Origin: Progne subis subis
Lineage: Eukaryota > Chordata > Aves > Passeriformes > Hirundinidae
Direction of reading: 5' to 3'
Length of the DNA stretch: 64,000 bases
Assembly (NCBI GenBank): GCA_022316685.1
Contig: JAKJHU010000024.1
Span: 6,766,501-6,830,500 of the forward strand
The notes under the pieces are model-generated. The model was not told the DNA's origin and did no database searches. It saw nothing but the letters and a program-made list of their open reading frames with translations. Below, one piece after another: positions 23,301 through 36,884 of the stretch (its first letter is position 1; every line of letters begins with the position of its first letter). A program made the translations under genes and the position numbers.

Positions 23301-26300
23301 GCTTACAGAGTTCAGGTGGTCTAAATTAGAGTATCCCTGTAGTTACAGCCTACTGGACAGACAGAAAATGGCTCTGGAACAGCCAGGCTGGAATTTCTAT
23401 AAGAATTAAAATTGATTGAATGAGTTATAATAAAAGATGAAGGGAACAAATATATGTAATAAAGTATTAAGCCTTGTGTGTATGCCTATACTCCCAATTG
23501 AACCCTAGGCAGGCAGTAATCAGCCTCTCATTGAGAGACACCACTGCAGGTCACATGACAAACGAATGTAAAATGCAAAACGACTGCAAAAAGATTATTC
23601 TTCAGTCCATCTCACACGTGCACAGCAGTGTGTGCAGTTAGCAGAGTTGTGTCAGTGCTTCCTAGCAGATACAGGCTGCACACAGGCTCCTACAAGGCTC
23701 AAAATTCACATTATGTCTATATTCCCTGTATTTTTCATTAATATGTGTAGAACAGTTAAGCTGTAATACTATAAAGCAATAAATAACAGTGTGCTTACCC
23801 AAACAATTAGAACTTATTTATCTTCCCTTGAAATACCAAATAGTAGTGGGTTACATAATGGCTTTCCCCCATTGCAGTCAAGCAGCCACGTTACCAGAAA
23901 AGGCAGCCAACACCAGTCCAGACTAAACAGTGTGTTCATCCCTGCACTGATGGGGCACAGAACAAAACCAATGTTTGCTCTGCTGCAAGGGTCCTTATGA
24001 GACAGAGAAGGGGCCCCAGAATATATTCTAGGACCTGACTTTGCCTCTCTGGAAGGGAACAGAACGATTCATTGTGCTCCACCTCCTCCAAGCCATTGTA
24101 CTTTGAAAACGTCACATCTTGTCCAAAATCTAGTAACTCTGGGTAATCTAACTGAGCATACATTTCCTCAGCTGTATAAAATGTATTTTCTGTGCTAACT
24201 GTTCTGCTCTAAGGCTTTAAGAGGATGCCAGACACGAACAGTTGAGTGTGGATCAGTGCCAACCAAGGTGATCTGATCAAGGTATTGTCACTTTTTGCAG
24301 GATATCTCTTTAGTATTAAAAATGTTATTCTGTCACTATACTGTGGATTATTTATGGTCCCTAGAATTAGACTACTAATCCTTTCCTTTCCCATTCTGCT
24401 ATTTGCTGTTACAGCGCTATTCCAAGCCCAGAATTGTCAGTAATCATCTTACTCTCTCTGTCAGTTAGCTGACAACTGATGTAGAAAACAGTGTAAAAAT
24501 GTCTGAAGTCAATGGGCTGAAAGTCTGTTAACAATGCAGGAAGGAGCTATGCAGTATCTTCACATTACAAAATATTTACTTAACAATCATCTCTAAAGTG
24601 TATACTTTAGGAAGCAGTTTCTCCAAACAGTCTTCCCTGATGATGGCTTAAAATTAACATAAAGTAAAGCCAAAAAAGTGGAAACAAGACACATCATTAA
24701 TTCTCCTTAATTTATACTATATAGAGTCCATCCTTTTTCAATTTAATGAAAACGTTTATTCCTCTGGAGAGATCATGTCTGCCAAAAATAAAAATTTGAT
24801 GAATGATTAGTAGTAGTAAATACAAAATGTTTATATCATGTTATGTATGGAGCCCTGAAAAAGTGGTAGCAATATTGAGTCATTGACTTGACTAACTTAA
24901 GCAGACATAGAAGATGTCTCAGAAGAGAGAGGTGGTGTTAACACAAGATGTGCCCTCTTTGGGGAACACACTAAGGATGATCCCAACCATTATCTGCTTT
25001 GCCACTTTGCAGAAATGAACACAGTATGAGAAGCAAGCCTTGGGGAACCATTATGTAAGTAATACTGGCTTCTGAGAGGTGCTATTGATCCTGCAAAGAC
25101 AAAAATGTCTTTCCAAACCAATAACACATATTTATAAACAGTCCTGATAGCACTCAGCTCACTGCAGATGCTGCAGATTCATCCCTGGCATCAAAGCCAG
25201 TGCTGTTTTTGGCAGGATGCAACTGAGGAAACTTGCAAAAGATGATGCCCTTTGAAATCTTTGTGTGCTGTATTTTAATGAGGTTTTTTTTACTGAAATG
25301 TTTTACTAGACAATGCAGAAAATGGAGACATGAACACTCCTCAAACTCCATCTCCCTGAAGACATTGAAGGAAATACTGATCACACTAATCAATTTGAAA
25401 TGTAAGCAAATGGATATTAATGTTTTAGAATCTTGAATATTTCAATATGTGTGTGTGGGGGAGGGTCTGATGATGTCAAAATGCACTATTTTGGCATTCT
25501 GGTTCTTATTTTTTTCAGAACTCTATGAAAATGTCAATATTTCACTGTGATGAAAATACATATCAGTGATGGTGTTCTCCATTCTGATTCTTGCATTACT
25601 GGGTGAGTTGACATGGATCTACATTGTTTTAATAAGTCTGCAGCCAAAGTATTTTAAGAGTTAGACCTTCATTAAATATTTCCATTAATAAAAGAATATT
25701 CTCAATGCACTAATGAAACACTATAAGTAAAATTGAAATTTTCACTCCAGGTATGTTTTTGTAAAAAAAAAAAATAAATTATTTACTCTCTCTCAAAGTC
25801 TGTATAATCTGAAACTTAACTGAACCTCTTCTCTGCCAACTGAGTCTCAGAGTTTGAAGGAGATGTGAATTTGCATTTGAGTTTTAAGACTCTAACCATA
25901 GGTTAGTTTATTAAGGATCCAGACATCATTCGAACTGCACTTCAGACTCTAATAATTGATTTGACAATTCTCATTTTATATAAGTTATTTAAAGTAACTT
26001 ACAGACATGTCGAAGCAAGATGAGGAGACAAAGTAATTGTTTTCTGGTATATGTCAGTGATCCAATCAGCAGAAATAAAGATGTTTTTGTTTGCTTCTGA
26101 TGATCAAAAATGCATGTGCTTACATAGTATATGAGAATTCTCTTGGTTATGATGTCAAATCTGAAACTAGAAAGGACTTCACTCTTCACTACTTTCACTT
26201 ACTTAAGCAGACAGAAAAAAAAGGAAAGAAAATTAGGAAAAATATGTCAAATTTACTTAATGCCATAATGATAAGAAGAACTTCGGAAAAATAAATTTCT

Positions 26301-26699
26301 TGTAGCTTCAGAGTTTTTATAGCTTAGGAATAATGAGAACCACAATTCTCAGTGGACTCAGTTTAGGTCTAAGAATAAGAAGACCAAGCTATAAAAAGTG
26401 AAATCTGAAAAACATTTAATCATGTGATGTTAGCTACAGAAGCTATAGAGAGTGAGTCACAACAGGTCAGTGCAGAGACCTGCCATGCCAGGAACCTTCT
26501 GAGCATTGTGACACTTGAAATCTTGTCCTTCATTTCATTTTATGCCTATCTGACAGATTAACAAATAGATTTCTACACTCAGTAAAGCATAAACTCAGTG
26601 TTCATCTCAAGAGAATAAACCACAAATTAGTGAGGTTTGGACAGTATCTGTGTTGAGTTTTTTACATGTCACCAAGCAGTCATGAAATAGGACAGTTTG

Positions 26700-27400
26700 T
26701 GGAAAGGCAGACAGGAGACATGGGATGTGGAGTACTGGTAGGAGGTGTGCTACAAGTGTGGGTGCAGCACAGAGCTCAGGGGCCCTGGGCTGAGAGAGGT
26801 GGTAGGACAGGCAGGGCAGCACGGAGGATCTGTGACCTCATGCTGTTTTGGAAGCAGAGTGAATATGTTGGTGTAAAGCTTAGGGGCTGGGAGGATGATT
26901 TGAACCAGGTGTGGTAAGAAGGCAGCTGGCAGGGCAGGGTTCCAGGGGCAAGGCAGGGATGAAGGAGCGAGACCTGGGGCAAGGGAGGAACATGGGAATG
27001 AACCTTGAGCAGTAATGAGGAGGTGTAGCTCACAGCACCAATTCAGACGTGTGTCAAGCACGGAGGTGTGGGGCCTGGGGTTGAGGAGAGCCACCAGGAT
27101 GGGCCAGAATCGCAGCGAGTCCCTGGCAGAGCTACGGAGAAGCCATTCCCCAGCAGTGTTCCTGCAGCACGGGTGCTGGCTGAGCTCTGCGGCCCGAGGG
27201 ACGGCTGCCAGGCCAGGCAGTGCTGATGGCCGGGAACAGGACGGGCACAGGCGTGACGGCCAGGGCGCGGTGAGAACATGGAACAGCACAGCCGAGAGGC
27301 TACGGAGTGTCGAAATGCCCAGACCTTGGTTCTGTGCCCACACGATGATAAAGAGGAAGGAGAAAGCGAGAACTCACACTGAGCAAGCGGTAACATGCTC
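26700..27400. other. GC- and CpG-rich intergenic block with long open frames
   Basis: About 700 bp that is clearly GC-rich and G-skewed on the plus strand; its right half (about 27040-27390) has frequent CpG. The minus strand is open for 197 codons (26750-27343), with a second overlapping 178-codon frame; no protein family recognised. Few stop codons are expected in GC-rich DNA, so the frames alone prove nothing. Options: an orphan CpG island with a lncRNA, a lineage-specific exon, or an old transposon. Confidence 0.5.
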
Positions 27401-28195
27401 TGTCCCATGATCCTCCCTGGAAACTCTTGGCAAAACATGAATTGCTGTCTACAGTGATTTGTGTCAAGTGGCAACAACAGGTCTGAGGGGCCAAAAACCG
27501 TCTTCATGCACCAGTGAGCAAGGCAGGAAACTGATAATATATTTTTCTTTATGTCAAAGTTGATTGAACAACTTGTCATTCTTTCCTTTTCCCCTTTCCC
27601 ATTTACTTAGCTGAAGGGTTGCTTTTAATATCTGATCCACCATGGGACAAATTACATTTCTAAATTATTTTGAATTACAGAACTGAAAGAGTTCATAGCA
27701 TCATTATTGTTGCTTTTATTACTATTATGCCTTTTCTTTCTCCAAAATATGTCCTTTCTCTAATTTAAGAAACAAACATGAGTTATATACTCCCTATGAC
27801 AAGCTAAAATCTAGCATCCAAAATCCCCAGAGAAATGAAAGAGTTGACTCCAACATATGAAATTTGCTGAGTAATGCTATCCCTTAAAAAAATTCTACTC
27901 CAATCCTTGCAAACCACATCCTTTATAAACAGACTTCCATGTTGCATAATGTCTGTGGCAGTTGTGCTCATTATCAGCTTTATTAGCACTTAATAACCAT
28001 ACAAATATTTTCCAGTTCTTTTGCTTGTTGTGTCTGTGTATGGTTATACTAAACGCTGTGTCAGAAATTGCTATGAATAGGACTGTTACATTCCTTAGCA
28101 CTGAGCAGCAAACCTTCTTTGGAAAAAAGGTGTAATTCCTAACTGAGCTTTTTGCCTTGTGTGGTGCATGCATATTTACACATACACATATATAT

Positions 28196-28699
28196 GTGGC
28201 AAGTATATGTATACATAGATATAGATACAGATGAGATATAGATACAGATGATATAGACATATATATATAGAGAGAGAGATGATAGATACAGATGATAGAT
28301 ATAGATGATAGCTATAGCTATAGCTATAGCTATAGCTATATAGATTAGATAGAGATAGAGAGAGATGATGATAGAGATAGAGATAGAGATGAGATAGAGA
28401 TAGAGATGAGATAGAGATGAGATAGAGATAGAGATAGAGATAGAGATAGAGATAGAGATAGAGATAGAGATAGAGATAGAGATAGAGATAGAGATAGAGA
28501 TAGAGATAGATAGAGATAGAGATAGAGATAGAGATAGAGATAGAGATAGATAGAGATAGAGATAGAGATAGATAGAGATAGAGATAGAGATAGAGATAGA
28601 GATAGAGATAGAGATAGAGATAGAGATAGAGATAGAGACAGAGATAGAGATAGAGATGAGATAGATAGAGATAGATAGAGATAGAGATAGAGATAATCT
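28196..28699. repeat. Complex GATA/GATAGA microsatellite array, about 500 bp
   Basis: Left part mixes TATAGATACAGATGA-type units. At 28314-28341 there is a self-complementary TATAGC repeat. From about 28340 it is a (GATAGA)n array with occasional GATA or GATGA variants. Long minus-strand frames here encode only Ile-Ser/Tyr-Leu repeats and are artefacts of the array. Confidence 0.97.
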
Positions 28700-31600
28700 C
28701 AATACATATACACACTGCTCTATGCATGAGCCAAAATACGGTATTTCTGAATGTTACAGTTCTTATGTCCTATAACCTGCATGCAGTATCTTACAAATGA
28801 GGGATTGTAAAACCAAACAGCATTAGAGACACATTTTAAAGTTTAATACCTATTGGTAAGAAGACAGAAATAAATACTAAAAGAGTTAATTTTGTGTCAT
28901 GGAAAACAAAACTTTACGCAGAAAAATAACAGTTAAATCAAAAGGGAGAAACTGCTACCTACCTTACTAAAAACATACCTTATCTTAGTTCTGCATTCTT
29001 TGTGAACCTTAAATTCCTATCAAAGTTGATAAAGCACAGTAAAATGAAAGTTGGGATTTTAAAAATCTATTCATACAGATTTGTGAATGAATATTAACAT
29101 GACCAGAGCAGTTATTTTAGGACACTAGAACAGAGAGATAATAGCATGTTTACCTCAGAAACAGATCTTCCTGTAACAAAAAGAATTTGTAGAATCAGTG
29201 ATCTTCCAGGTCTTGTTTCTTTTGTTGGTTAAAAAGACCCATGACTAAAGATGTCCAGAAACACAGTATGACGTGGAAGCTATGGATCGTATAACATCTA
29301 GTACATAACCTCTAAACACACTGGAATGGGTTTATAAAAATATGAACCTAATTTTCTAGCATTTATTCAAAAAATGCAGTGAATTCTCAAGTATTAGAAT
29401 ATGAAACAGAAGCTAAATCTGGGATGTATTCAGCTGTGATAATAAGAGAACACAGTTTTGTATTTTAATAGAGGAACTTCTGAAGTTATGTAAATGTTTA
29501 GCCATTGTCTCTTATGCAAGAGAAATTTTCTCTAATCTCCCCATCAACATATATTTGTTGATTTCAATCCCTTTGCCAAAGGCTTTTCTCCACTCACCCA
29601 GAAATTTTGCTTATTATGCACATGACTTTATGGTACTTGCTTCGATGTGCCACTACAGTCGATCAAATAGTATTTCTATTTCATGGGACATTTCACACTG
29701 TGAAAAGAGATCATGACTCTCACAGCTACTTTTGAGCTGAGCTAAATATGGAAATAGATATGACTTGTCCTTGCAGCAAAATAAAGACATATGTGTTTGT
29801 ACATATAAACAAAAACATCATAGCTGTCAGCAGAGCTGACAGACAAAGTTTGCAGGTGTCTTTGACCAAGGCACTTAGCTCCCCATGACCCAGCTTCCTT
29901 ATCTGAGAATGTACCACCTAGAACTCTACCTTCCTTTTATAGAGTTCTTCAGTTGAAAAAAAAAAGATAGTGTTGTTAGTATAATTACTTTGGTTTGCTT
30001 TCTCCAAAATACCTTGAAATCTGAGAACAAATATAAAAACATGCCCCTTATTAGTGGTCTGGTATTAGGGAAGGAATACTAAATGCTGTTACATGTCAGC
30101 ATTTCCTACTGTACACTACCACAGGGAGGAAGACTTTTATGGAATATTATCAGTAATCACTATTGTGCTGAATTACTTGTTTGGATTCAGAGGCAGGCAC
30201 AGCTAAAAACTTTAAACTTGGGGATGATTTTAAATGCAGTAGGTATTTAACTGTATCTTTAAACTATTGGAACCTACCAAGATTCTGAAATCCTGATGAT
30301 CACTATGTGAAAATTGATTATTGTCTCCAAAGCATTTCTGACAGTCATATTTGCTTTTACTTGAGATAGAAATAACATAAGCACAGTATTTCTCAAATAA
30401 TTTCAATGCCTTTGGTTTTGATGCTGATCAGAAGTCATAAGCGCCGGATTTAGGCTGTTAAATCCTTTGTGTAGCATATGCAAATATGGTGTGAGATAGT
30501 ACAACTAACATGATACTAATATGGATTAGTTTTGCACAGTCATGACCTCCTAAAATTGAGATTGCAATATTTCAAGTACTCTGTCCCACGCTACTAAATT
30601 TTTAAACAATGAGGTTTAGTAATGATGGTGTAAGATATGTCTGTTTGCCTGATGATGCAAACCATAAAGAATGCATGGTGCCCATTCTCTTTGTTAATTT
30701 CTGAGCATTATTTCAGGTAGTGATTGAGACTGCCTACATGCTAGACATTCTGGAGCCCGACTGCTTACGGGACGTTTGTCTTTATGCAGTATTGTGATAA
30801 CCGGAATCATCCAGCATATTTTTGCCAATGAAAATGTCATAGATACAGAGAACTCTCAGCTTGGAGATTTGTTTTGAGAAGGTCTAGTCTTGTTGACTTT
30901 GAAGGCATGAATATGTTTTTGTGGGCTTTTTGCACAGGGTTTGTTGGTGGGGATTATGTTGACTTCTCCTGAAGTGGCATCTGTTAGATATAGACAGTTA
31001 TCCACATATTCACACTAGACTTTGATAGCTTTGCTTATACAGTGGTTTAAACATGAGGGCGTCTTTATAATTAAACTGTGTATCCAGTCTCCCTGAACAC
31101 AAGTGCAGCTATGCCTGCTCAGCCTGAGCCTCCCACTGCACACCCCCTCACACCTTGCAGCAGTTGCCGTGCTGTTCCACAATTTAATCTTTCACACGCA
31201 AGAGCCTTACCAGAAGGAAACATTACCAAACCTGTCTAGGTACCAATGCAGGTACCTAGAGAACATCTAGGCTCCCAGCTCACCTGGACTTGGGACTTGT
31301 TTTTCCTTTGGCAGAATAAAAGTAGGCTATATAGCAAAACAGGGTTAGAGAATTGTTTCATCCAAGTTCGCAAATAAATAAAGAAGAGATCTTTCTGTAT
31401 AAATCCTTTGCAAATTTTCCAATAGATTTTTTAAAAAAAATTGTTATTTCCAAATACTCTGGAAGAATCAGAAATTCAGTAATTAATGTCTTCCTGTAGG
31501 GTCTTGGAACAGACTGTTGGAGTGGGAGGCCTCTGGCAGAGTTCTGAGTACACAGGAATCACACATTAAGAGCAAAGTTCCTATGAGTTTGGGAAGATTT

Positions 31601-34600
31601 TCAGCCATATATTTGGCTTTAAAAAATCTGTCTTCATTCATTTCCAGCATGTTTATTTAATTTGAGATAGATATTGGTCATTAGCCAGTTGGTGGGGCTT
31701 GGCTCCCTGAGGCAGTGTCATGCTCTCCACTGCTCGCTGTAGCTTTTTGAGTTTCTGAATGAAGAGTTTTCAGAGTTCCTCATTAGAACAGAAACAGGCA
31801 TAACAGGACAGAAGCCACACTATTTTTTTTTTTCTGCAGTAGAGTTTACCAGTCCACTTACTGTTTCCACTCCTATTTTCAAGTCTCTATTTGGATGACA
31901 TATTTTAAGAAATTGAAAAAAATGTCACTAGATGGCTAACCCCTCCTATTGCAGAAGTTTCTGCTAGTGCACTTTCTCCTCATTACTTATCTGGGGTTTT
32001 TTTGCAATAAAGTTGCAATAAATCACTACATTCCTGGCACTGATTGGGTCTACCTAACTGTGGTTGGACTAGCTGGTTTTATAAGAAGCTAATGAGCTGA
32101 AGTGCTGCCCCTATAGCCAGGAGAAGAAGGGATCAAATTGCTTTGATCAGCTTTCTTTTATCCAAACACCTACTGCACTAGGGAAATATTAGGGGAAACA
32201 CATTCTGTCATAATAAATTGTCTGCAATTAAGCTTTTGCTTTCACCAGTGTGGGAAAAGAAAGTTTCATCTGGCTTCGGTGTTGGCCTCTGAAGTCTGAT
32301 TATTTGATGCAAAGAAGTCATTAGAGTTACCTTTTTTTTTTTTTTAACTGGAATTCTGTGAGCTAGGGAATAGAAAAAAAAATTATATGTCTCATCTGTG
32401 GCTTAAAATCTATGCCAAGAAAATGACTGGAAAGTTATTAAATTAAAATTAATATTTACAGAAAGACAATCTCTTTGTATCAAAAAATATTTGGTGTTTG
32501 CTTTTTGGTAGTTGTACACTTTCAATTCACAAACTAGCCAGTTTATTTTCAGAGATTAAAACACTACTATTTTTAAAAATTCAGAACTTTTTATTGCATC
32601 ACTCAGTTCACAAATGCTTTTTATTTCTCTGCTCCATGAATCTGGAAACAATTGATACAAAAGTGGGAGGCTACGGAAAAGAAAGAACATCTGACTCACA
32701 CAATTAGAAATCGTGGCCAAAACATTCTGCAAGAAGGAGGTAGAATGTCCTGGGAAAATTGAAAACTTTGCTGGAAACAAGAAATGCCAACTGTGTTTAA
32801 TGGTTCTATGTGAATCTCTGTATTTGGTGTACTGCTCTAAACATGTACTCACCTACACACTCTTAAAATTAATGTGAGAGAAACCAACACAACAACTGAA
32901 TTAATTAAACCAATTAAAATAAATGCATACTTACTAAGGCCTGTTTTTGAAAGAACAGTTTGGATATTTATATATTAAATTATGTGTACATATGTAAATA
33001 TTAATGAGATAATTACATAAGTAAAATAAAAAATTTCTTCTGACTAAAAATCCATTTTTATCCCCAAAATTATGCAATCAGTTGTTTAATTTAACATTTG
33101 TACTCAAAGGCAATTCTATTTTGAAAAAGAAGGAACCTCTTTTTGATATTTGGATCTGTTACAGTAGACTGCAGTTATGCATGTGACTCGAGCCATCTAT
33201 TATCATTTTTTTCATTACTAGATAGTTTTTGTTGCTTATTTTCCTTTATTGTATATATGGGACACCTGTCTTTAAGAAGAAAAATTTATACTGTGTCCAC
33301 TATTAAATGTGTTGACACCTGAGATTTCAAAATATTTCCTTCACACAGGAAAAGTTAAGTAACCAGGGCATGGTAACTGTGAGAATTTCAGCAGGGCATA
33401 TGCGACCTCTCCAGATGTGCCAGAGTGAAGAGGCTGATGGGACAGGAGCTGCACGGACACACGGCTAAGTGCTGGCTAAGGTGCTAGTCCTCAGGGATGG
33501 CCACCACCACCTATAGCCGTAGCAGTGTAAGAGGTGCCGGATATAGGGGCAGGCGCTGAGGCTTAGTCCCTCCTTATTAGACCCCAGACTGGCCTAAGAA
33601 GATTATTTATTTATTTGTTTTTCTTGCAGTCAGATGAATCACTTCATTTTTTCTGATCTGACTAGCAATAAGGGCAGAAAAGTTTTCTATTGGAGCTGTG
33701 ACAAACATTGCTTGGGCTGAGTTACCTGAGGGCTGTGGGAACACCTGGGTCCTGAAGAGGTGGTGAAGGGGAAGGAGCAACAATGTATCTTTGAGACAGA
33801 ACGTGGACCCACTAGAGGTTTGTATTTCAGCTAAAAAAGGCAAATTATCTGATGAAAAATTACTTGAAAATGGTACTGGGCTACCAACTCAGTGTTGGGA
33901 GAGCAAAGCATCTTGTAGGGTGCAAACCCAAATGTTAACAGTTTTTGGCGCAGTTTGACCTAAGTTATCCTAAGTGTTGTCAGACAGCATGAAGACTTAC
34001 CAGTTTCAAGAAGAACATGGATGAAAAAAGAGGCCTTTTTTTGACATGTTATCAGGACATGACAAAAGCAGAGGCTGCCTCTTGTGTGGCATCTCATTCT
34101 GTATTTCAGAGCCTAGGAAAGACCCACCAGGAAGATAATGCTGTTTGTCATGACCGTGTATGTTGGCTGCCTGTCTGATGATGTTCATTTCTAGCCTATG
34201 CATAGGAAGACAAGTAAGGTATTAACTGTGACTAAGCAACTGTGGTACCCAGTAATATAGACCTAAGTCTGGGCTGCATGGGCCTGGCTCCTGAAGAGTC
34301 TTGGAACTTTCAGTGGAAAAATACTGACCTTCTGACCCTCCTCTCTTGTTGATCATTAGCCACTATCCTGCTGAAAACAGTGCTGAGACAGCAGTGAGAT
34401 GCCTGTAGCCCAAAGGAACCTGAGGGGGGAATAGAAAGCTTTGGAGTGCAGTGCAGTAGGAAAGCCCTGGGGAAATATCTTAGGAAGCAGACCACTCCTG
34501 CAAAGCCTCTACGACTGTGTGAGTCTCTCTGGAATCCATACAGATTTTGTCCAAGGTCAGAAAACCTTGTGTTTTGCACATGCTGTTCAGCAGATGGTTG

Positions 34601-36790
34601 ATTGGCTTCCTTTATTCTGAGGTTCCCTGGGGATGAAAATCCCCGACACAGTGGACAGGGAATTGAAAGTACCCAAAAAGAAACAATGTGTTCTTTGGGC
34701 TTTTCACCATTTGAATGACTGTGGAAGGCAGCCCAGCAAAATACTGGCGTCCTTCTGGGAATATGTTCAGAGGGTCTGTTTGTTCTTTTGTCTTGGTAGT
34801 AAATGCAGCATCCAGATCTAATGTTTACTCAACATCCTGGATGGATGAAACACTAGAGTGGTCCAGGAAGGCACGATATTATATAACCACAATCACACCA
34901 GCAAGCAGCATGGATGCCAGAATTCAGAGCTACTTGCTACACGTTCTGAGCCACGAAGGTTCATTCTCCTGTTTAGAGACAGTCCAACTAATATTTTAGA
35001 AACTGATTTCCAGGCAGGTGATACACCTTGACAGTCTCCAGCAACAATTTCATGGGCAGAGCAGAGCTTTTGCAGAATGTGCAAACTGCCCAGGAGTCTC
35101 CATGTCAACTTGGCTAAATGTTGAGTCAGGCATGAATAGACAAAACACACGAGGTAAAGTCTGAAGAATTAAACTACATTTCATCAAGAATTAATATAAG
35201 CCCTCTTTAGGTCAGGTAAGACTTTCACTGGAATCTCCTGTTCTATTAAGCAACAAAGGAAATTTCTGGGATGGTTTCAATGAAGATGAAACCATTACAT
35301 GATTTGCCCACAATGCGAGAGTAACGCTGCAGTGTAGAGAAGACCCGTATAGATGCACTTGCAAGATACAAAGCCAATTATACAGCATTCTAGAGTTTAT
35401 TTTGTAGGTAGATGCTTCTAGATGGTGTTCTTACTCCTATGGGCTGCTACTTGGTGGCTGACGTAATTCCTCCTTTACTATGTGTGTGTAATGTAGTCAG
35501 TATAAACTCACTGAGGAAAATTTGTACATAATGCTTCCGGGAGCTGCTTGTACTTTCTTTGCCACTGGTAAAATTTACTTAATTTTTGGTATTTCTCAGC
35601 ATTCTATTCCTTTTTAATTTATTACTAAACAGTTTTGAATAGACTGTGGAGTTTAGTGGCACAATGTGAACTTATTTCAATTAATACATACATAATAGAA
35701 CTGGGTTCTCTGACAGTATTTTGGTTGGAATAGTGCTCAAAGGCCAGAAACAGCAATGGAATGCAACCCTGGGACCCTTTTCCTTCATGATATTGCTTGC
35801 AGATGATGATGATTAGAGTCATAAAATCTTCACCATTTCAGGTGATAAGAAGGAAAGACATTCAGTTTTTTATAAAACATCTGTGCAACAGAAATGCACA
35901 TACAAGAGATGTTAACTTCATATAAGATGGTTGTCTATCTAATAGACCTGCTTAGATTTTCCAGAGGGCTTAGGGCAAAAGATTGTAACATTATCATTGC
36001 AAAACATATTCCTTGAAGTAATGCATTTCAACCCTTCAAAGGAAGAACCTGAAAGCAAACTAATTTCTGCCCTTTTTTTCTTCCCCTTTGAGACATAAAA
36101 TTATATCCATGCTAAAACACAAACTCCGGCTTATTTAATCTGTTTTACAATACAAAAATACAGGAATTTTGCTATAAAACCTGTCTAGCAGTTTAAATGA
36201 AACTGTTTAAAAGGAGTAAAATAAAAGTGCATCCTTTGCCGACAAGCTTTACTTTTTTTGTCTAAGTAGAATTCAAACTCCATCTACATCATCTAGAATT
36301 TAAAAGCAAGAAAAAAGAAATTAAATGAAAAGATAAGTCTCTTTCCCTCCTAGTTTTGAGGGGTAAGCATTGTCACTTGATGAATGTTCCTGCCATTTCT
36401 GTTGTGCACCTAAAAGAACCAAAGAAAAACAGAATACCCAGAAGAAATAATGGGGAGTGCATGCTGCTTTTACAATGGAGCAAACTAGAGTGCAGGGTTA
36501 GCTATGGTTTTTCACCCCTATGAATGCATGATCAGCTGAGAAGTTGAGTCCCAGGGACCAGGACATCCTCAGAAACACACCTGAGGGAGGAAGTTCATGC
36601 TTGGGAACTAAAAGCAGAAAGATATTCTTCACAGTTTAGTAATCTCCAGTCCTGAGATTGCAGATATTCCCTAGATGTGAAGTTCTGAAAACCAAGGTTC
36701 CACAGCAGCAAGCTGAACAAATTAGAAAGGAAGCAGACAAGGCTTCTAACAAAGTACTGCATGGTATCACAAGCCCTTAAAAAAAAAGTT
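28700..36790. other. Intergenic DNA
   Basis: No gene recognised. Mostly AT-rich. 33.4-35.1 kb is somewhat richer in GC, with several 60-95 codon frames on both strands that I cannot assign. A candidate conserved non-coding stretch is near 30.42-30.85 kb and a perfect inverted repeat at 31235-31260. Confidence 0.55.
31235..31260. repeat. Perfect inverted repeat, 10-bp arms, 6-nt loop
   Basis: TCTAGGTACC and GGTACCTAGA around AATGCA. Could form a hairpin or be a dyad protein-binding site; function unknown. Confidence 0.85.
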
Positions 36791-36793
36791 AAA

Positions 36794-36860
<67 letters not shown>

Positions 36861-36880
36861 TGTGTGTGTGTATATATATA
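36794..36880. repeat. (TG)n microsatellite with (CG)4 core and TA flank
   Basis: Alternating purine-pyrimidine for almost the whole 87 bp: GT repeats, CGCGCGCG at 36811-36818, further GT repeats, then TATATATA. A strong Z-DNA-forming sequence by known rules. Confidence 0.97.
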
Positions 36881-36884
36881 AATA

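Larger units (their letters stand above)
17120..26690. other. Intergenic DNA, AT-rich
   Basis: No gene recognised. Holds A32 at 20276-20307, T19 at 23128-23146, two small inverted repeats (19017-19047, 19748-19769) and a stretch near 22.4-22.6 kb with homeobox-like sites that reads like a conserved non-coding element (inference only). The minus-strand frame at 19568-19858 (96 codons) is unassigned. Confidence 0.6.

Noticed and set aside
28139..28727. Two 183-187 codon minus-strand frames rich in Ile-Ser or Tyr-Leu
   Set aside because: Direct translation of the GATAGA array; a hexamer repeat without a stop in that frame stays open by construction.
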